Below, piece after piece: positions 56,607 to 64,000 of a stretch of DNA of 64,000 nucleotides (position 1 is its first letter; every line of letters starts with the position of its first letter). This stretch comes from Murimonas intestini (lineage in GTDB: Bacteria > Bacillota > Clostridia > Lachnospirales > Lachnospiraceae). The DNA is taken from positions 310,001 through 374,000 of the forward strand of contig NZ_JANKBI010000001.1 of assembly GCF_024622195.1 (NCBI RefSeq), in the 5' to 3' direction. The notes below the pieces were generated by a model. It saw only the letters and a program-made list of their open reading frames with translations, was not told the origin of the DNA and ran no database searches. The position numbers were made by a program, and so were the translations under genes.

Positions 56607-57008
56607 TTATTTATAGATCTCACGCCATTCCAGCTCGCCGCGGTCCAGAGACTTGATCAGCAGCTCCGCTGTGGCCAGGTTTGTGGCCAGAGGTATATTA
56701 TGCATATCACAGAGCGTAAAGATATTTTTTACACTGGGCTCATGCTTCTTGGGTGAAAGAGGATCTCTTAAAAAGATCATCAGATCTATCTGATTGTGCT
56801 CTATCTCTGAGCAGATCTGCTGCTCTCCTCCAAGATGGCCCGCCAGATACTTGTGGATGTTCAGATTTGTCACTTCCTCCACAAGCCTTCCTGTCGTTCC
56901 TGTAGCGTATAGGTTATGTTTGCTCAGGATCCCCCTGTAAGCAATGCAGAAATTCTGCATCAGTTTTTTTCTGGCGTCATGCGCGATCAGTCCAATATTC
57001 ATATTCAT
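56607..57008 (-). CDS. mgsA: Methylglyoxal synthase
   Basis: A 133-residue enzyme that converts dihydroxyacetone phosphate to methylglyoxal and phosphate, a bypass that releases phosphate when sugar phosphates accumulate. Visible motifs are GLIAHDARK, ATGTTGRLVEE, GHLGGEQQI, the catalytic Asp region MIFLRDPLSPKKHEPSV and IPLATNLATAE. The start follows AGGAGG by 7 bases. It sits between rodA and the carboxypeptidase gene, its common place in Firmicutes. Confidence 0.96.
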   Translation of the reverse strand: MNMNIGLIAHDARKKLMQNFCIAYRGILSKHNLYATGTTGRLVEEVTNLNIHKYLAGHLGGEQQICSEIEHNQIDLMIFLRDPLSPKKHEPSVKNIFTLCDMHNIPLATNLATAELLIKSLDRGELEWREIYK

Positions 57009-57022
57009 TCAATAGCCTCCTG

Positions 57023-58132
57023 TCAATATTTTCTTACCTGCAGCCCCACGTTCAATACCAATCCTATCCCTATATACAGGCTGATCAGGGAAGTCAGGCC
57101 GTAGCTTACGAAGGGGAGGGTTATCCCTGTATTCGGCATCAGATTCGTAGCTACGCAGATATTCATAAAACTCTGGACAGAGATAAGCGCCGCCACACCG
57201 CAGCATATTATTGTTCCCGACATATCACGGGCTTTTTTCCCTATCCTGATGCACTCATAAGCAATCAAAAGCTCCAGCACAACAATGATGCAGCAGCCTA
57301 AAAATCCAAGCTCCTCTCCTGCCACGGCAAAAATAAAGTCAGTCTGAGGCTCAGAAATGAAATTGCCGTTCTTTACAGAAGAGATCACATTATTATTCAG
57401 TCCTTTTCCATACAGCTGCCCTGAACCGATCGCTATGACAGAGTTTGTCTGCTGGTATGCCGTATCTGCATACTGGCTGGGATTGATCCATGCCAGGATA
57501 CGGTTCAGCTGGTAGTCCTTCAGCAGAGTCTGTCCCGGCTGGGTAATAATGCTCAGGAATATGACGGCTGCAGGTATTGCTACAACTAATATACCACCAA
57601 TTATTTTATAACTCAAGCCTGCAATAAAAATCATGCAGCAGAATACAAGCATGACAGCAATCGTAGTTGAAAGGTCAGGTTCTGAGACAATAAGCCCCAG
57701 CGGGATCCCAAGCAGCATGAGTGACCCCAGGATCACCTTCAGTGTATTCAGATCCTCTTCATGTTTAGAGAAAAACTTGGCAAAAAAGACTATGATTATG
57801 ATCTTTGCAAGGTCTGAAGGCTGAAAGCTTGTAAAACCAAGATCGATCCACCGTGTGGCGCCATTTACATTAGACCCTATACCCGGTATCAAAACAACAC
57901 CCAGCATGGCCAGGCATATCACATACCAGATCCAGTAGAAATTGAGCAGCCATGTATAATCGATCAGTGACACGATGACCATGACCCCCGCACCGCCGAT
58001 AATTCCCAGCAGCTGTTTCAGCTGAACATCCTGCTTCGCGCTCCCAATAACCATCAGTCCCAGAATCGAAAGCGCCAGGACCCATAAGATAAGTCTGAAT
58101 TTATAGTCCCTTAATTTGTATTGTTTTAACAT
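57023..58132 (-). CDS. rodA: Rod shape-determining protein RodA (SEDS glycosyltransferase)
   Basis: A 369-residue membrane protein of the FtsW/RodA/SpoVE family with about ten membrane segments. Conserved SEDS stretches are GSNVNGATRWIDLGF, FQPSDLAKI, ERF-equivalent WINPSQYADTAYQQTNS, GSGQLYGKGL, TDFIFAVAGEELGF and PNTGITLPFVSYG. It polymerises peptidoglycan during elongation with the PBP2 encoded at 59941. The start follows AAGGTG and overlaps the minE end by 32 bases in another frame, so the genes are translated together. The context (mre, mrdA, min) favours RodA over FtsW. Confidence 0.94.
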   Translation of the reverse strand: MLKQYKLRDYKFRLILWVLALSILGLMVIGSAKQDVQLKQLLGIIGGAGVMVIVSLIDYTWLLNFYWIWYVICLAMLGVVLIPGIGSNVNGATRWIDLGFTSFQPSDLAKIIIIVFFAKFFSKHEEDLNTLKVILGSLMLLGIPLGLIVSEPDLSTTIAVMLVFCCMIFIAGLSYKIIGGILVVAIPAAVIFLSIITQPGQTLLKDYQLNRILAWINPSQYADTAYQQTNSVIAIGSGQLYGKGLNNNVISSVKNGNFISEPQTDFIFAVAGEELGFLGCCIIVVLELLIAYECIRIGKKARDMSGTIICCGVAALISVQSFMNICVATNLMPNTGITLPFVSYGLTSLISLYIGIGLVLNVGLQVRKY

Positions 58133-58352
58133 TATTTACACCTTGTCCCGTCTCATCTGCGATTTCTAAACGTACCTCTATGTCTTTTGCATCTATCTCC
58201 AGGTATTTTTCAATTGTTCTTCTGAAGTCCTTTTTTATCATATCCATTGTATCGTAAGAACAGTTTGTCCTGTCACTCAGCAGCATGCCCCTGAGCCTTT
58301 CTTTTGCAATGCAGCCTGAATTTCTTCTGTGAAACAGATTCCATCCTATCAT
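58101..58352 (-). CDS. minE: Cell division topological specificity factor MinE
   Basis: An 83-residue MinE. The N-terminal anti-MinCD/membrane part (FHRRNSGCIAKERLRGMLLSD) and the C-terminal beta-rich dimer domain (IKKDFRRTIEKYLEIDAKDI) are present. It stimulates the MinD ATPase and restricts the MinCD inhibitor to the poles. It follows minD by 15 bases and overlaps rodA. Confidence 0.93.
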   Translation of the reverse strand: MIGWNLFHRRNSGCIAKERLRGMLLSDRTNCSYDTMDMIKKDFRRTIEKYLEIDAKDIEVRLEIADETGQGVNNVKTIQIKGL

Positions 58353-58367
58353 ACAGGCACGCCCCCT

Positions 58368-59159
58368 CTAGTGTTTCTTAAAAAGGCCGGATACTTTTGA
58401 CAAGAATCCTTTTCCCTTAGAAAAATCCATTAAAGGAACCGCTTCACCAGTTACCCTGCGGCAGATATTCAAAAATGCCATACCTGCCATCTCATCATTC
58501 CCCGCCAGAGGCTCTCCCTGATTTGTGGCAACCACTACACTTTCATCGTCCGGTATAGCTCCCAGCAGATTCACTGCCAAAATCTCCACCACATCATCCA
58601 CTGACATCATGTCTCCCCTGCGCACCATATCTACCCTGAGCCTGTTGATCAGAAGGTCAGTCTTTCTGATCTCATTTGCCTCCAGAAGGCCAATGATCCT
58701 GTCTGCATCCCGGATAGCTGATACTTCCGGAGTAGTCACTACAATAGCTCTGTCTGCCCCGGCAATCGCGTTTTTAAATCCCTGCTCTATCCCAGCCGGG
58801 CAATCCAGAAGGATATAATCAAAGCTCTCTCTCAGATCGTCTGTGAGCTTGATCATCTGTTCCGGCGTCACTGCTGATTTATCTCTCGTCTGTGCAGCCG
58901 GGAGCAGATACAGGTTGGGATACCGCTTATCCTTTATCAGTGCCTGCTTCATACGGCAGTTTCCTTCGATGACATCCACCAGATTATAGACGATCCTGTT
59001 TTCCAGCCCCATCACTACATCCAGATTCCGAAGCCCGATATCAGTATCTACCAGAACTACTTTCTGGTCCAGCTTAGCCAGCCCTGTCCCAATATTAGCG
59101 GTAACTGTGGTCTTTCCCACTCCGCCCTTTCCAGAAGTGATAACTATTACTTCACTCAT
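58368..59159 (-). CDS. minD: Septum site-determining ATPase MinD
   Basis: A 263-residue ParA/MinD ATPase. The deviant Walker A is SGKGGVGKTT, with DTDIGLRNLD, DCPAGIEQGF (Walker B) and a C-terminal amphipathic helix (FLSKVSGLFKK) for membrane binding. It recruits MinC and is recycled by MinE. The start follows AGGAGG by 7 bases. Gene order minC-minD-minE is standard. Confidence 0.97.
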   Translation of the reverse strand: MSEVIVITSGKGGVGKTTVTANIGTGLAKLDQKVVLVDTDIGLRNLDVVMGLENRIVYNLVDVIEGNCRMKQALIKDKRYPNLYLLPAAQTRDKSAVTPEQMIKLTDDLRESFDYILLDCPAGIEQGFKNAIAGADRAIVVTTPEVSAIRDADRIIGLLEANEIRKTDLLINRLRVDMVRRGDMMSVDDVVEILAVNLLGAIPDDESVVVATNQGEPLAGNDEMAGMAFLNICRRVTGEAVPLMDFSKGKGFLSKVSGLFKKH

Positions 59160-59230
59160 ATTACATCCTCCTCGAATTTCAGCATACTGGGAGATTTTCC
59201 CGGATCATCGGGCGTACTTCCCGCTCCCCT

Positions 59231-59920
59231 CTATTCAATGAGCGGTGTGGGTATATCCAGATATGTATCCTGTCCGATCGGTTTCACATAAATATGACCG
59301 TCCTTAACATATGCTATCTTGGGATCGATCTTGTATTCCCCTGTATCGACGCGTTTTGTAATAGCGCTTCTGGCTACCTTATCTGCGATGCGCACCTGCT
59401 GCGGTTTCATAATGAGGGCAGCGGCAAAGCATCCTGTATCTCCTGTAGCTCCGGCATATACATTGCCCCGGCAGGAGCCCAGGACCACGATGTTTCCTTT
59501 TGACACCACACTGGCTCCAGGATTCACATCGCCCATTATCACTACACTTGTCTCTGTCTCCAGCACCTGGCCCATCCTGAGGGTGCCGCGGTAGAACTGC
59601 CCGTCCTGCCGCATCTTCTCTTCCATGGCATCCTCAACCACACATCTGTAATGTTCTTCTTGTACTTTATCTTCATCCACAACACATAGAATATGTATCT
59701 GTGAATTGTTTACAATCGCATAGACCAGCTCTCTCTCCTGAGCCTTAGTCAGCACCCTTCCCCGAAAGGTGACTGCCATTTTTGCATTTTTGAAGAAGTT
59801 GGCCGATTCTTTGAATTTATCGGCCACATCCAGGAGCAGCTCATCGAAGGGAAGCTTTTCATCCAGTATGACAATAAGCCCATACTTATTGCTTTTGATA
59901 ATAACTGACTTCGGGTTCAT
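59231..59920 (-). CDS. minC: Septum site-determining protein MinC
   Basis: A 229-residue FtsZ-assembly inhibitor. The N-terminal domain (~1-105) is followed by the C-terminal beta-helix domain (~115-220) with the Gly-rich strands SVVIMGDVNPGASVVSKGNI, VLGSCRGNVYAGA and AALIMKPQQVRIAD. It blocks Z-ring formation away from midcell when bound to MinD. AGGAGG lies 10 bases before ATG. It lies 20 bases downstream of mrdA. Confidence 0.96.
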   Translation of the reverse strand: MNPKSVIIKSNKYGLIVILDEKLPFDELLLDVADKFKESANFFKNAKMAVTFRGRVLTKAQERELVYAIVNNSQIHILCVVDEDKVQEEHYRCVVEDAMEEKMRQDGQFYRGTLRMGQVLETETSVVIMGDVNPGASVVSKGNIVVLGSCRGNVYAGATGDTGCFAAALIMKPQQVRIADKVARSAITKRVDTGEYKIDPKIAYVKDGHIYVKPIGQDTYLDIPTPLIE

Positions 59921-59940
59921 ACAAATCCTGCCTCCTAAAT

Positions 59941-62835
59941 TTAATCCTGGCGCGCCTGATTGCCTGAAAACATTTTAACTGTAGCTGTGCCAGTGATGAT
60001 TTCTGATTCTTCCTTCAGTCCGAACATATAATTGATAATATCATCTGCCACGGCAGCTGAATTAGATGAAGAATAACCGTTTGTGATACGCACCGCTATA
60101 GCCATCTCAGGATTCTGATACGGCGCATATCCGATAAAGAGCGCATGGTTCGGCACCCCTGTCTCCTGGGCAGTACCCGTCTTTCCTCCCAGGTCAAAAT
60201 TCTTTGATTCTTTAAATACGGAGCTGTCCTGAACCATCAGGTTCATACCCGTATGGACTGTATCCCAGAATTCGGAGGACATGTTTATCTGGTTATGGAT
60301 GACCGGCTGCTGCTCTACTACCAGGTTCCCTGCGGAATCCGTGATCTTGTCCAGCAGTGTCAGGTCATAGCAGGTGCCGCTGTTGGCCAGCGTGGCCGCA
60401 TATCTGGCCAGCTGTGTTGTGGTAAAGGCATGGTTACTCTGTCCCATAGAGGCACGTACAACGTCGTAATCTGCGATCCTGGGAGCAGTCTCCCCGATCT
60501 CTATCCCCGTGGTGGAGTCAAATCCGTACATCTCCGCATATTTCTTCAGCGTCTGCACGCCTAATTCGTCTACATATTTTCCCTCTGAGTTAGTTCCCAT
60601 CATATAGCCCAGGCTATTAAAATAAAAGTTACATGAATCCCTGATGGCAGTCACCATTGACTCCGGCCCATGTGCGCCGGAATAGATCCAGCATTTGACA
60701 GGAGGATCCACTTCCTCAAATATACCTGTACATGAAATAGTGTCATACTCAGAAACAATCCCCTGGTCGATTGCCGCTGTAGCCGTGACCAGCTTGAATG
60801 TGGAACCCGGTGCCGTCTCCTCCTGTGTAGCCTTATTGTAGAAGGGGCTTGACCCGTCCTGCGCAAGTTTCATGAAATAGTCTGAGTCCATATCGTTTGC
60901 CAGCCTGTTGCTGTCATATCCCGGATATGTCACGCATGCCAGCACATTCCCATTGTTGGGGTCTGTTATAACCACAGAACCTGAACAGGGAGCCAGCGCC
61001 AGCTGAGCGGGCGTGATCTCCAAAGTGAGGATCTTCTGCCTCATGAAGTCATAACCGCCGATGGCGCCTGTCGCCAGGTTATCGTAATCACTCTCATTCA
61101 TTGTCAGGATCCCCTGGTCAAAGAGCAGCATACAGACTTCATTGCCGTTCAGGGTCTCCTCCTCGATCATATATTTGTAAACTTTTTTGCTGAAGTTATT
61201 GTCACTTGATAAGTAATCTGCTATATAATCCGCCAGAGCGCTGAAGATCTCCGTGGAATCCAGGTACTCACTGTCCACATCTATCTTAGTCACATCCATC
61301 CAGTTCTTTGAAATGGCATACGTTAAGTATTCCTGAAGGCTGATGTCGCCCTGAGTCCACGCTTTATATGTCTCATCTGTCCTGTCGATGGCGTCTGATG
61401 AGAGTATTCCTGTCTCCTGCATCAGCATTTCTTGGACAATATATGTCATATACGCCTGCATCTCTTCCCGCAGATCCTTATATGGAGTCGGTACCGGAGA
61501 TGTCAGCTGGCTCTTGATCTCGCTGAACACAGCTGCCTCTTTTGAAAGGAATGACTGGTATATCTGCTTTTCCAGGTCTGTGGCATCGTCAGCCTTTAAA
61601 TGGGTCATATCCAGCACATTATTCTCAACAAGAGCATAGTAAACATCATAGATAGGGATACGGATCTCGTCAGCTGTGGCCACATTCTCAAGGTCAAATT
61701 CTTTTGTATCCTCAAGCATGGAAAAGACAATACCCGCAATATACTGTTCCAGTATCTTGTAGGAAGCTATCTGCAGCTTCCTGTTCAGAGTCAGATGGAT
61801 ATCATCACCCGCCTGGGGATCTTTTACAGAATCAACCTTGAGTACTTTCCCCAGGTTGTCCACGAACATAGTCTTAAGTCCCTTCACGCCCTGCAGATCT
61901 GTCTCAAAATGCTGCTCCAGTCCCGCCTTGCCCACAATATCACTTGATGTATACGGTGTATTCGGGTCGTCATCCTCAAATGCCTCCAGCTCTTCCTGTG
62001 ATATCTTTCCTGTATATCCAACTACAGGTGCAAAATAGATGGCATCGTTATATACACGGACAGTATCCTCCACCACATCCACACCCTGGTATTTATCTTT
62101 ATTTTCCATTATGGTGGCCATGGTATTTTCATCAATATCCCTGGCAATCGTAACTGCCTTGTATTTCTGATAGCTGTTCTGTGCCACGGCGCTTCGAAGC
62201 CCCACCATCTTTACAAGCTCTTCCTTTGTATAGCTTTGCGGAAGCTCATAGGAAGCCAGATCTTCCGGAGTATAGTCTTCATCTATCAAACCGAAATTCT
62301 CTGAATTGCTCAGCTCCTCGATCATCTCAGAGGCTGTCATATTGCGCTGTTCGGCTGTCAGGTCATCTATGTAAGGCTCGCCGAAAACATCCGCCTTAAA
62401 ACGAAGCAGCGATGTTCCGCTTTTCGTATATGCATAATCCCCGCTTCCATCCAGTACAATGCCGAAATCAGAAGTAATGCTGTTTCCGCCGCCCTCGATG
62501 ATCTGTATAAGTCCATACATACTTCTGTTCAGCGAAAGATTACGTTCTTTCCTTGTCTCATAAGTGCCGTTATCTTCAAATGTAACGGAGTAAGCCAGTT
62601 TATTATAGGCCAGAAGGCCTCCCTCTGAATCGTATATATTTCCTCTTGTGCTTTTTAGTACCTCTTCCTTCCTGATCTGCATTGTAAAATCATTCAGATA
62701 ACTTTCACCGTTAATGATCTGCAGGCTGAAAAGGCGCTGCACAAGTATGCATGCCAGAAGGGTGAATGCCACTCCCAGAATGGCGATCCTGGAATCTCCT
62801 ATCTTTGTCAGTACTTTTTTGATCTTTTTAAACAA
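59941..62835 (-). CDS. mrdA: Penicillin-binding protein 2 (elongation transpeptidase) with large insert
   Basis: A 964-residue class B penicillin-binding protein starting at TTG (AGGAG upstream). One membrane segment (~17-36) is followed by the pedestal/dimerisation domain and a transpeptidase domain with STFK (Ser678, Lys681), SCN (Ser734) and KTGT (Lys885). The usual size is ~600-700 residues; here an acidic, helical block of ~250 residues lies between LTLNRKLQIASYKILEQY (~360) and SGSVVITDPNNGNVLA (~620), early in the transpeptidase region. It cross-links wall peptides with RodA. The start overlaps the mreD stop by 8 bases. Confidence 0.94.
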   Translation of the reverse strand: MFKKIKKVLTKIGDSRIAILGVAFTLLACILVQRLFSLQIINGESYLNDFTMQIRKEEVLKSTRGNIYDSEGGLLAYNKLAYSVTFEDNGTYETRKERNLSLNRSMYGLIQIIEGGGNSITSDFGIVLDGSGDYAYTKSGTSLLRFKADVFGEPYIDDLTAEQRNMTASEMIEELSNSENFGLIDEDYTPEDLASYELPQSYTKEELVKMVGLRSAVAQNSYQKYKAVTIARDIDENTMATIMENKDKYQGVDVVEDTVRVYNDAIYFAPVVGYTGKISQEELEAFEDDDPNTPYTSSDIVGKAGLEQHFETDLQGVKGLKTMFVDNLGKVLKVDSVKDPQAGDDIHLTLNRKLQIASYKILEQYIAGIVFSMLEDTKEFDLENVATADEIRIPIYDVYYALVENNVLDMTHLKADDATDLEKQIYQSFLSKEAAVFSEIKSQLTSPVPTPYKDLREEMQAYMTYIVQEMLMQETGILSSDAIDRTDETYKAWTQGDISLQEYLTYAISKNWMDVTKIDVDSEYLDSTEIFSALADYIADYLSSDNNFSKKVYKYMIEEETLNGNEVCMLLFDQGILTMNESDYDNLATGAIGGYDFMRQKILTLEITPAQLALAPCSGSVVITDPNNGNVLACVTYPGYDSNRLANDMDSDYFMKLAQDGSSPFYNKATQEETAPGSTFKLVTATAAIDQGIVSEYDTISCTGIFEEVDPPVKCWIYSGAHGPESMVTAIRDSCNFYFNSLGYMMGTNSEGKYVDELGVQTLKKYAEMYGFDSTTGIEIGETAPRIADYDVVRASMGQSNHAFTTTQLARYAATLANSGTCYDLTLLDKITDSAGNLVVEQQPVIHNQINMSSEFWDTVHTGMNLMVQDSSVFKESKNFDLGGKTGTAQETGVPNHALFIGYAPYQNPEMAIAVRITNGYSSSNSAAVADDIINYMFGLKEESEIITGTATVKMFSGNQARQD

Positions 62836-63346
62836 AACTATTTACACTCCTTTGTTCTGCCCTCTCAAGTCTGTGGTTGATCCACATGAGCAGGCGGTAG
62901 CACACGATGGTAAGCACTATTGTATATACCACTTCCGGGAGGATGATCCTTCCCAGATAAAACGTAAACTGAACCCTTCCCCTGAGTAAAAACTCAAAAA
63001 TATAAAATATGATGCCATAAGCCAGATCGCTTGCCGCAATCAGCAGGATTGGCATCTTGATGTCATCATCATAGAACAGTCTGTAGCATGAACCGCACAG
63101 ATAGCCCATATACATATAGACAAGAGTCTGGAAGCCCAATGCTGAGCCAAAAAACAGGTCTGCCAGGAATCCGCACATGAACCCTACAAACATCCCTTCA
63201 CGCCTTCCCCTCATCAGGGCAAAGGAAACTGTCAGTATTACAAGCAGATTGGGAGATATCCCTCCTATGGCGACCGCAGGCAGTACAGAACACTGCAGTA
63301 TAAAACAAATAAAAATCAAAACAATTATTACAATCCTTCTGCGCAT
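62828..63346 (-). CDS. mreD: Rod shape-determining protein MreD
   Basis: A 172-residue hydrophobic protein with about five membrane segments (VIIVLIFICFILQCS, SPNLLVILTVSFALMRG, LADLFFGSALGFQTLVYMY, and others), matching MreD in size, layout and position between mreC and mrdA. It is part of the membrane complex that links MreB filaments to wall synthesis. It overlaps mrdA by 8 bases. Confidence 0.92.
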   Translation of the reverse strand: MRRRIVIIVLIFICFILQCSVLPAVAIGGISPNLLVILTVSFALMRGRREGMFVGFMCGFLADLFFGSALGFQTLVYMYMGYLCGSCYRLFYDDDIKMPILLIAASDLAYGIIFYIFEFLLRGRVQFTFYLGRIILPEVVYTIVLTIVCYRLLMWINHRLERAEQRSVNSFV

Positions 63347-63380
63347 GCCAGCCGCTCCTTTCTGTCAGTCTGTCCTAAGA

Positions 63381-64000
63381 TCATTGTTCGCCGCCTTCTG
63401 TCGGCCCGGCCTCTGTCTGGTTCTCTGTCTGATTCTCCGTCCGGGCTTCTGTACCGCTCTCTGCCTCTGTCCCGTCCGTTTCAGTCTGGGAAGCCAGCGG
63501 GTCGTCTACAGGTTCTTTCTGCTTATTAGAATTGGACACGCTCTCCGGGGCATCCTGCTTCAGCTCAGTAATTACAAGGACTTCCTGCAGATGCTTAAAA
63601 TCCACAGCCGGAGTAATATATCCTGAACTCGTCAGCTTATTGGAATCCAGGGACAGCTCGCTCACATAACCGATCAGTATGCCCGGAAGAAATTTCTCGC
63701 TGACATTTGATGTCACTACCTTATCTCCCACATTTACTTTGCCGTCAGCATCTGTAAGCTTTACAAGATTGACCTTGCCCTCGTCGATGAGCCTTAAGTC
63801 CCCCGCGATCACACATGTATCCAGGGTTGTGGATATCTGTCCGCTTACATTGCTGTTGTCATCGATGATGGAACGGACTGTAGACCATTTTGGCCCCACT
63901 TCTGTGATAATGCCCACAAGCCCGCTGTCTGCGATCACATTCATATCCACCTTGAAGCCGTCATCAGAGCCTTTGTCGATCGTAAAAGTGCTGAACCAGT
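63381..64000 (-). CDS. mreC: Rod shape-determining protein MreC, C-terminal part (cut by window edge)
   Basis: The frame stays open to the window edge, so the N-terminal membrane anchor and coiled coil are missing. Visible is the MreC beta-barrel domain: FSTFTIDKGSDDGFKVDM, GLVGIITEVGPKWSTVRSI and FLPGILIGYVSEL. The last ~60 residues are an unusual Glu/Thr-rich tail (TEAESGTEARTENQTENQ) with no known fold. It lies 34 bases upstream of mreD. Confidence 0.94.
   Translation of the reverse strand, partial: WFSTFTIDKGSDDGFKVDMNVIADSGLVGIITEVGPKWSTVRSIIDDNSNVSGQISTTLDTCVIAGDLRLIDEGKVNLVKLTDADGKVNVGDKVVTSNVSEKFLPGILIGYVSELSLDSNKLTSSGYITPAVDFKHLQEVLVITELKQDAPESVSNSNKQKEPVDDPLASQTETDGTEAESGTEARTENQTENQTEAGPTEGGEQ

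Overview
The window looks like the chromosome of a low-to-mid GC, spore-forming Clostridia member, most likely Lachnospiraceae. Reasons: the Firmicutes-type cell-shape order mreC-mreD-mrdA-minC-minD-minE-rodA-mgsA-dacA, a yggS-sepF-ylmH division segment, a PdaA-like cortex deacetylase, strong AGGAGG ribosome binding sites with frequent TTG starts, and many large hybrid kinases. The species cannot be fixed. I saw no tRNA, rRNA, CRISPR array, insertion sequence or prophage gene.

1-5.3 kb: a small metabolic cluster. Two related LysR regulators (one cut by the window edge) flank an alpha/beta hydrolase, a ferredoxin-type aldo/keto reductase, a deletion-broken second aldo/keto reductase, a small helical protein and a DUF3737 protein. 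The complete LysR gene is divergent from this leftward group and is its likely controller.

5.3-30.8 kb: the most unusual part, a signalling island. It holds five hybrid histidine kinases with different sensors (periplasmic Cache-type, helical, or cytoplasmic PAS), one HPt protein, one REC-HD-GYP-GGDEF response regulator, a lipoprotein joining a solute-binding domain to a 5'-nucleotidase C-terminal domain, a Cache protein without kinase, and three paralogous proteins of 484-485 residues each carrying two GntR-type winged helices. The order HPt, c-di-GMP regulator, fusion lipoprotein, kinase, double-GntR, kinase, Cache protein runs as one leftward gene array. Two further modules are divergent kinase/double-GntR pairs whose kinase promoters share sequence motifs. 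My inference is that several kinases converge on the single HPt and the c-di-GMP enzyme, with the double-GntR proteins as local transcription regulators. A short UvrA-like ABC ATPase sits between modules.

30.8-41.3 kb: accessory functions. These are a VanRS-like two-component system with an FtsX-type permease that has no ATPase gene beside it, a chemotaxis receptor whose natural start is cut off by an in-frame TGA, and a heterodimeric ABC exporter with its TetR regulator (the same 20-bp operator lies before both the exporter and the regulator). An ArsR/SmtB metal sensor with twin operators follows.

41.3-47 kb: enolase, a short Na/Pi cotransporter, an M23 peptidase, a PdaA-like deacetylase and an exported endonuclease/phosphatase-fold protein.

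47-64 kb: mostly leftward housekeeping genes for translation quality control, membrane and envelope maturation, division and cell shape (dtd, a cytidylate-kinase-like gene, rluD, lspA, aroB, ylmH, sepF, yggS, an HlyD-like protein, DUF378, a P-loop protein, a D,D-carboxypeptidase, mgsA, rodA, minEDC, mrdA, mreD and partial mreC).
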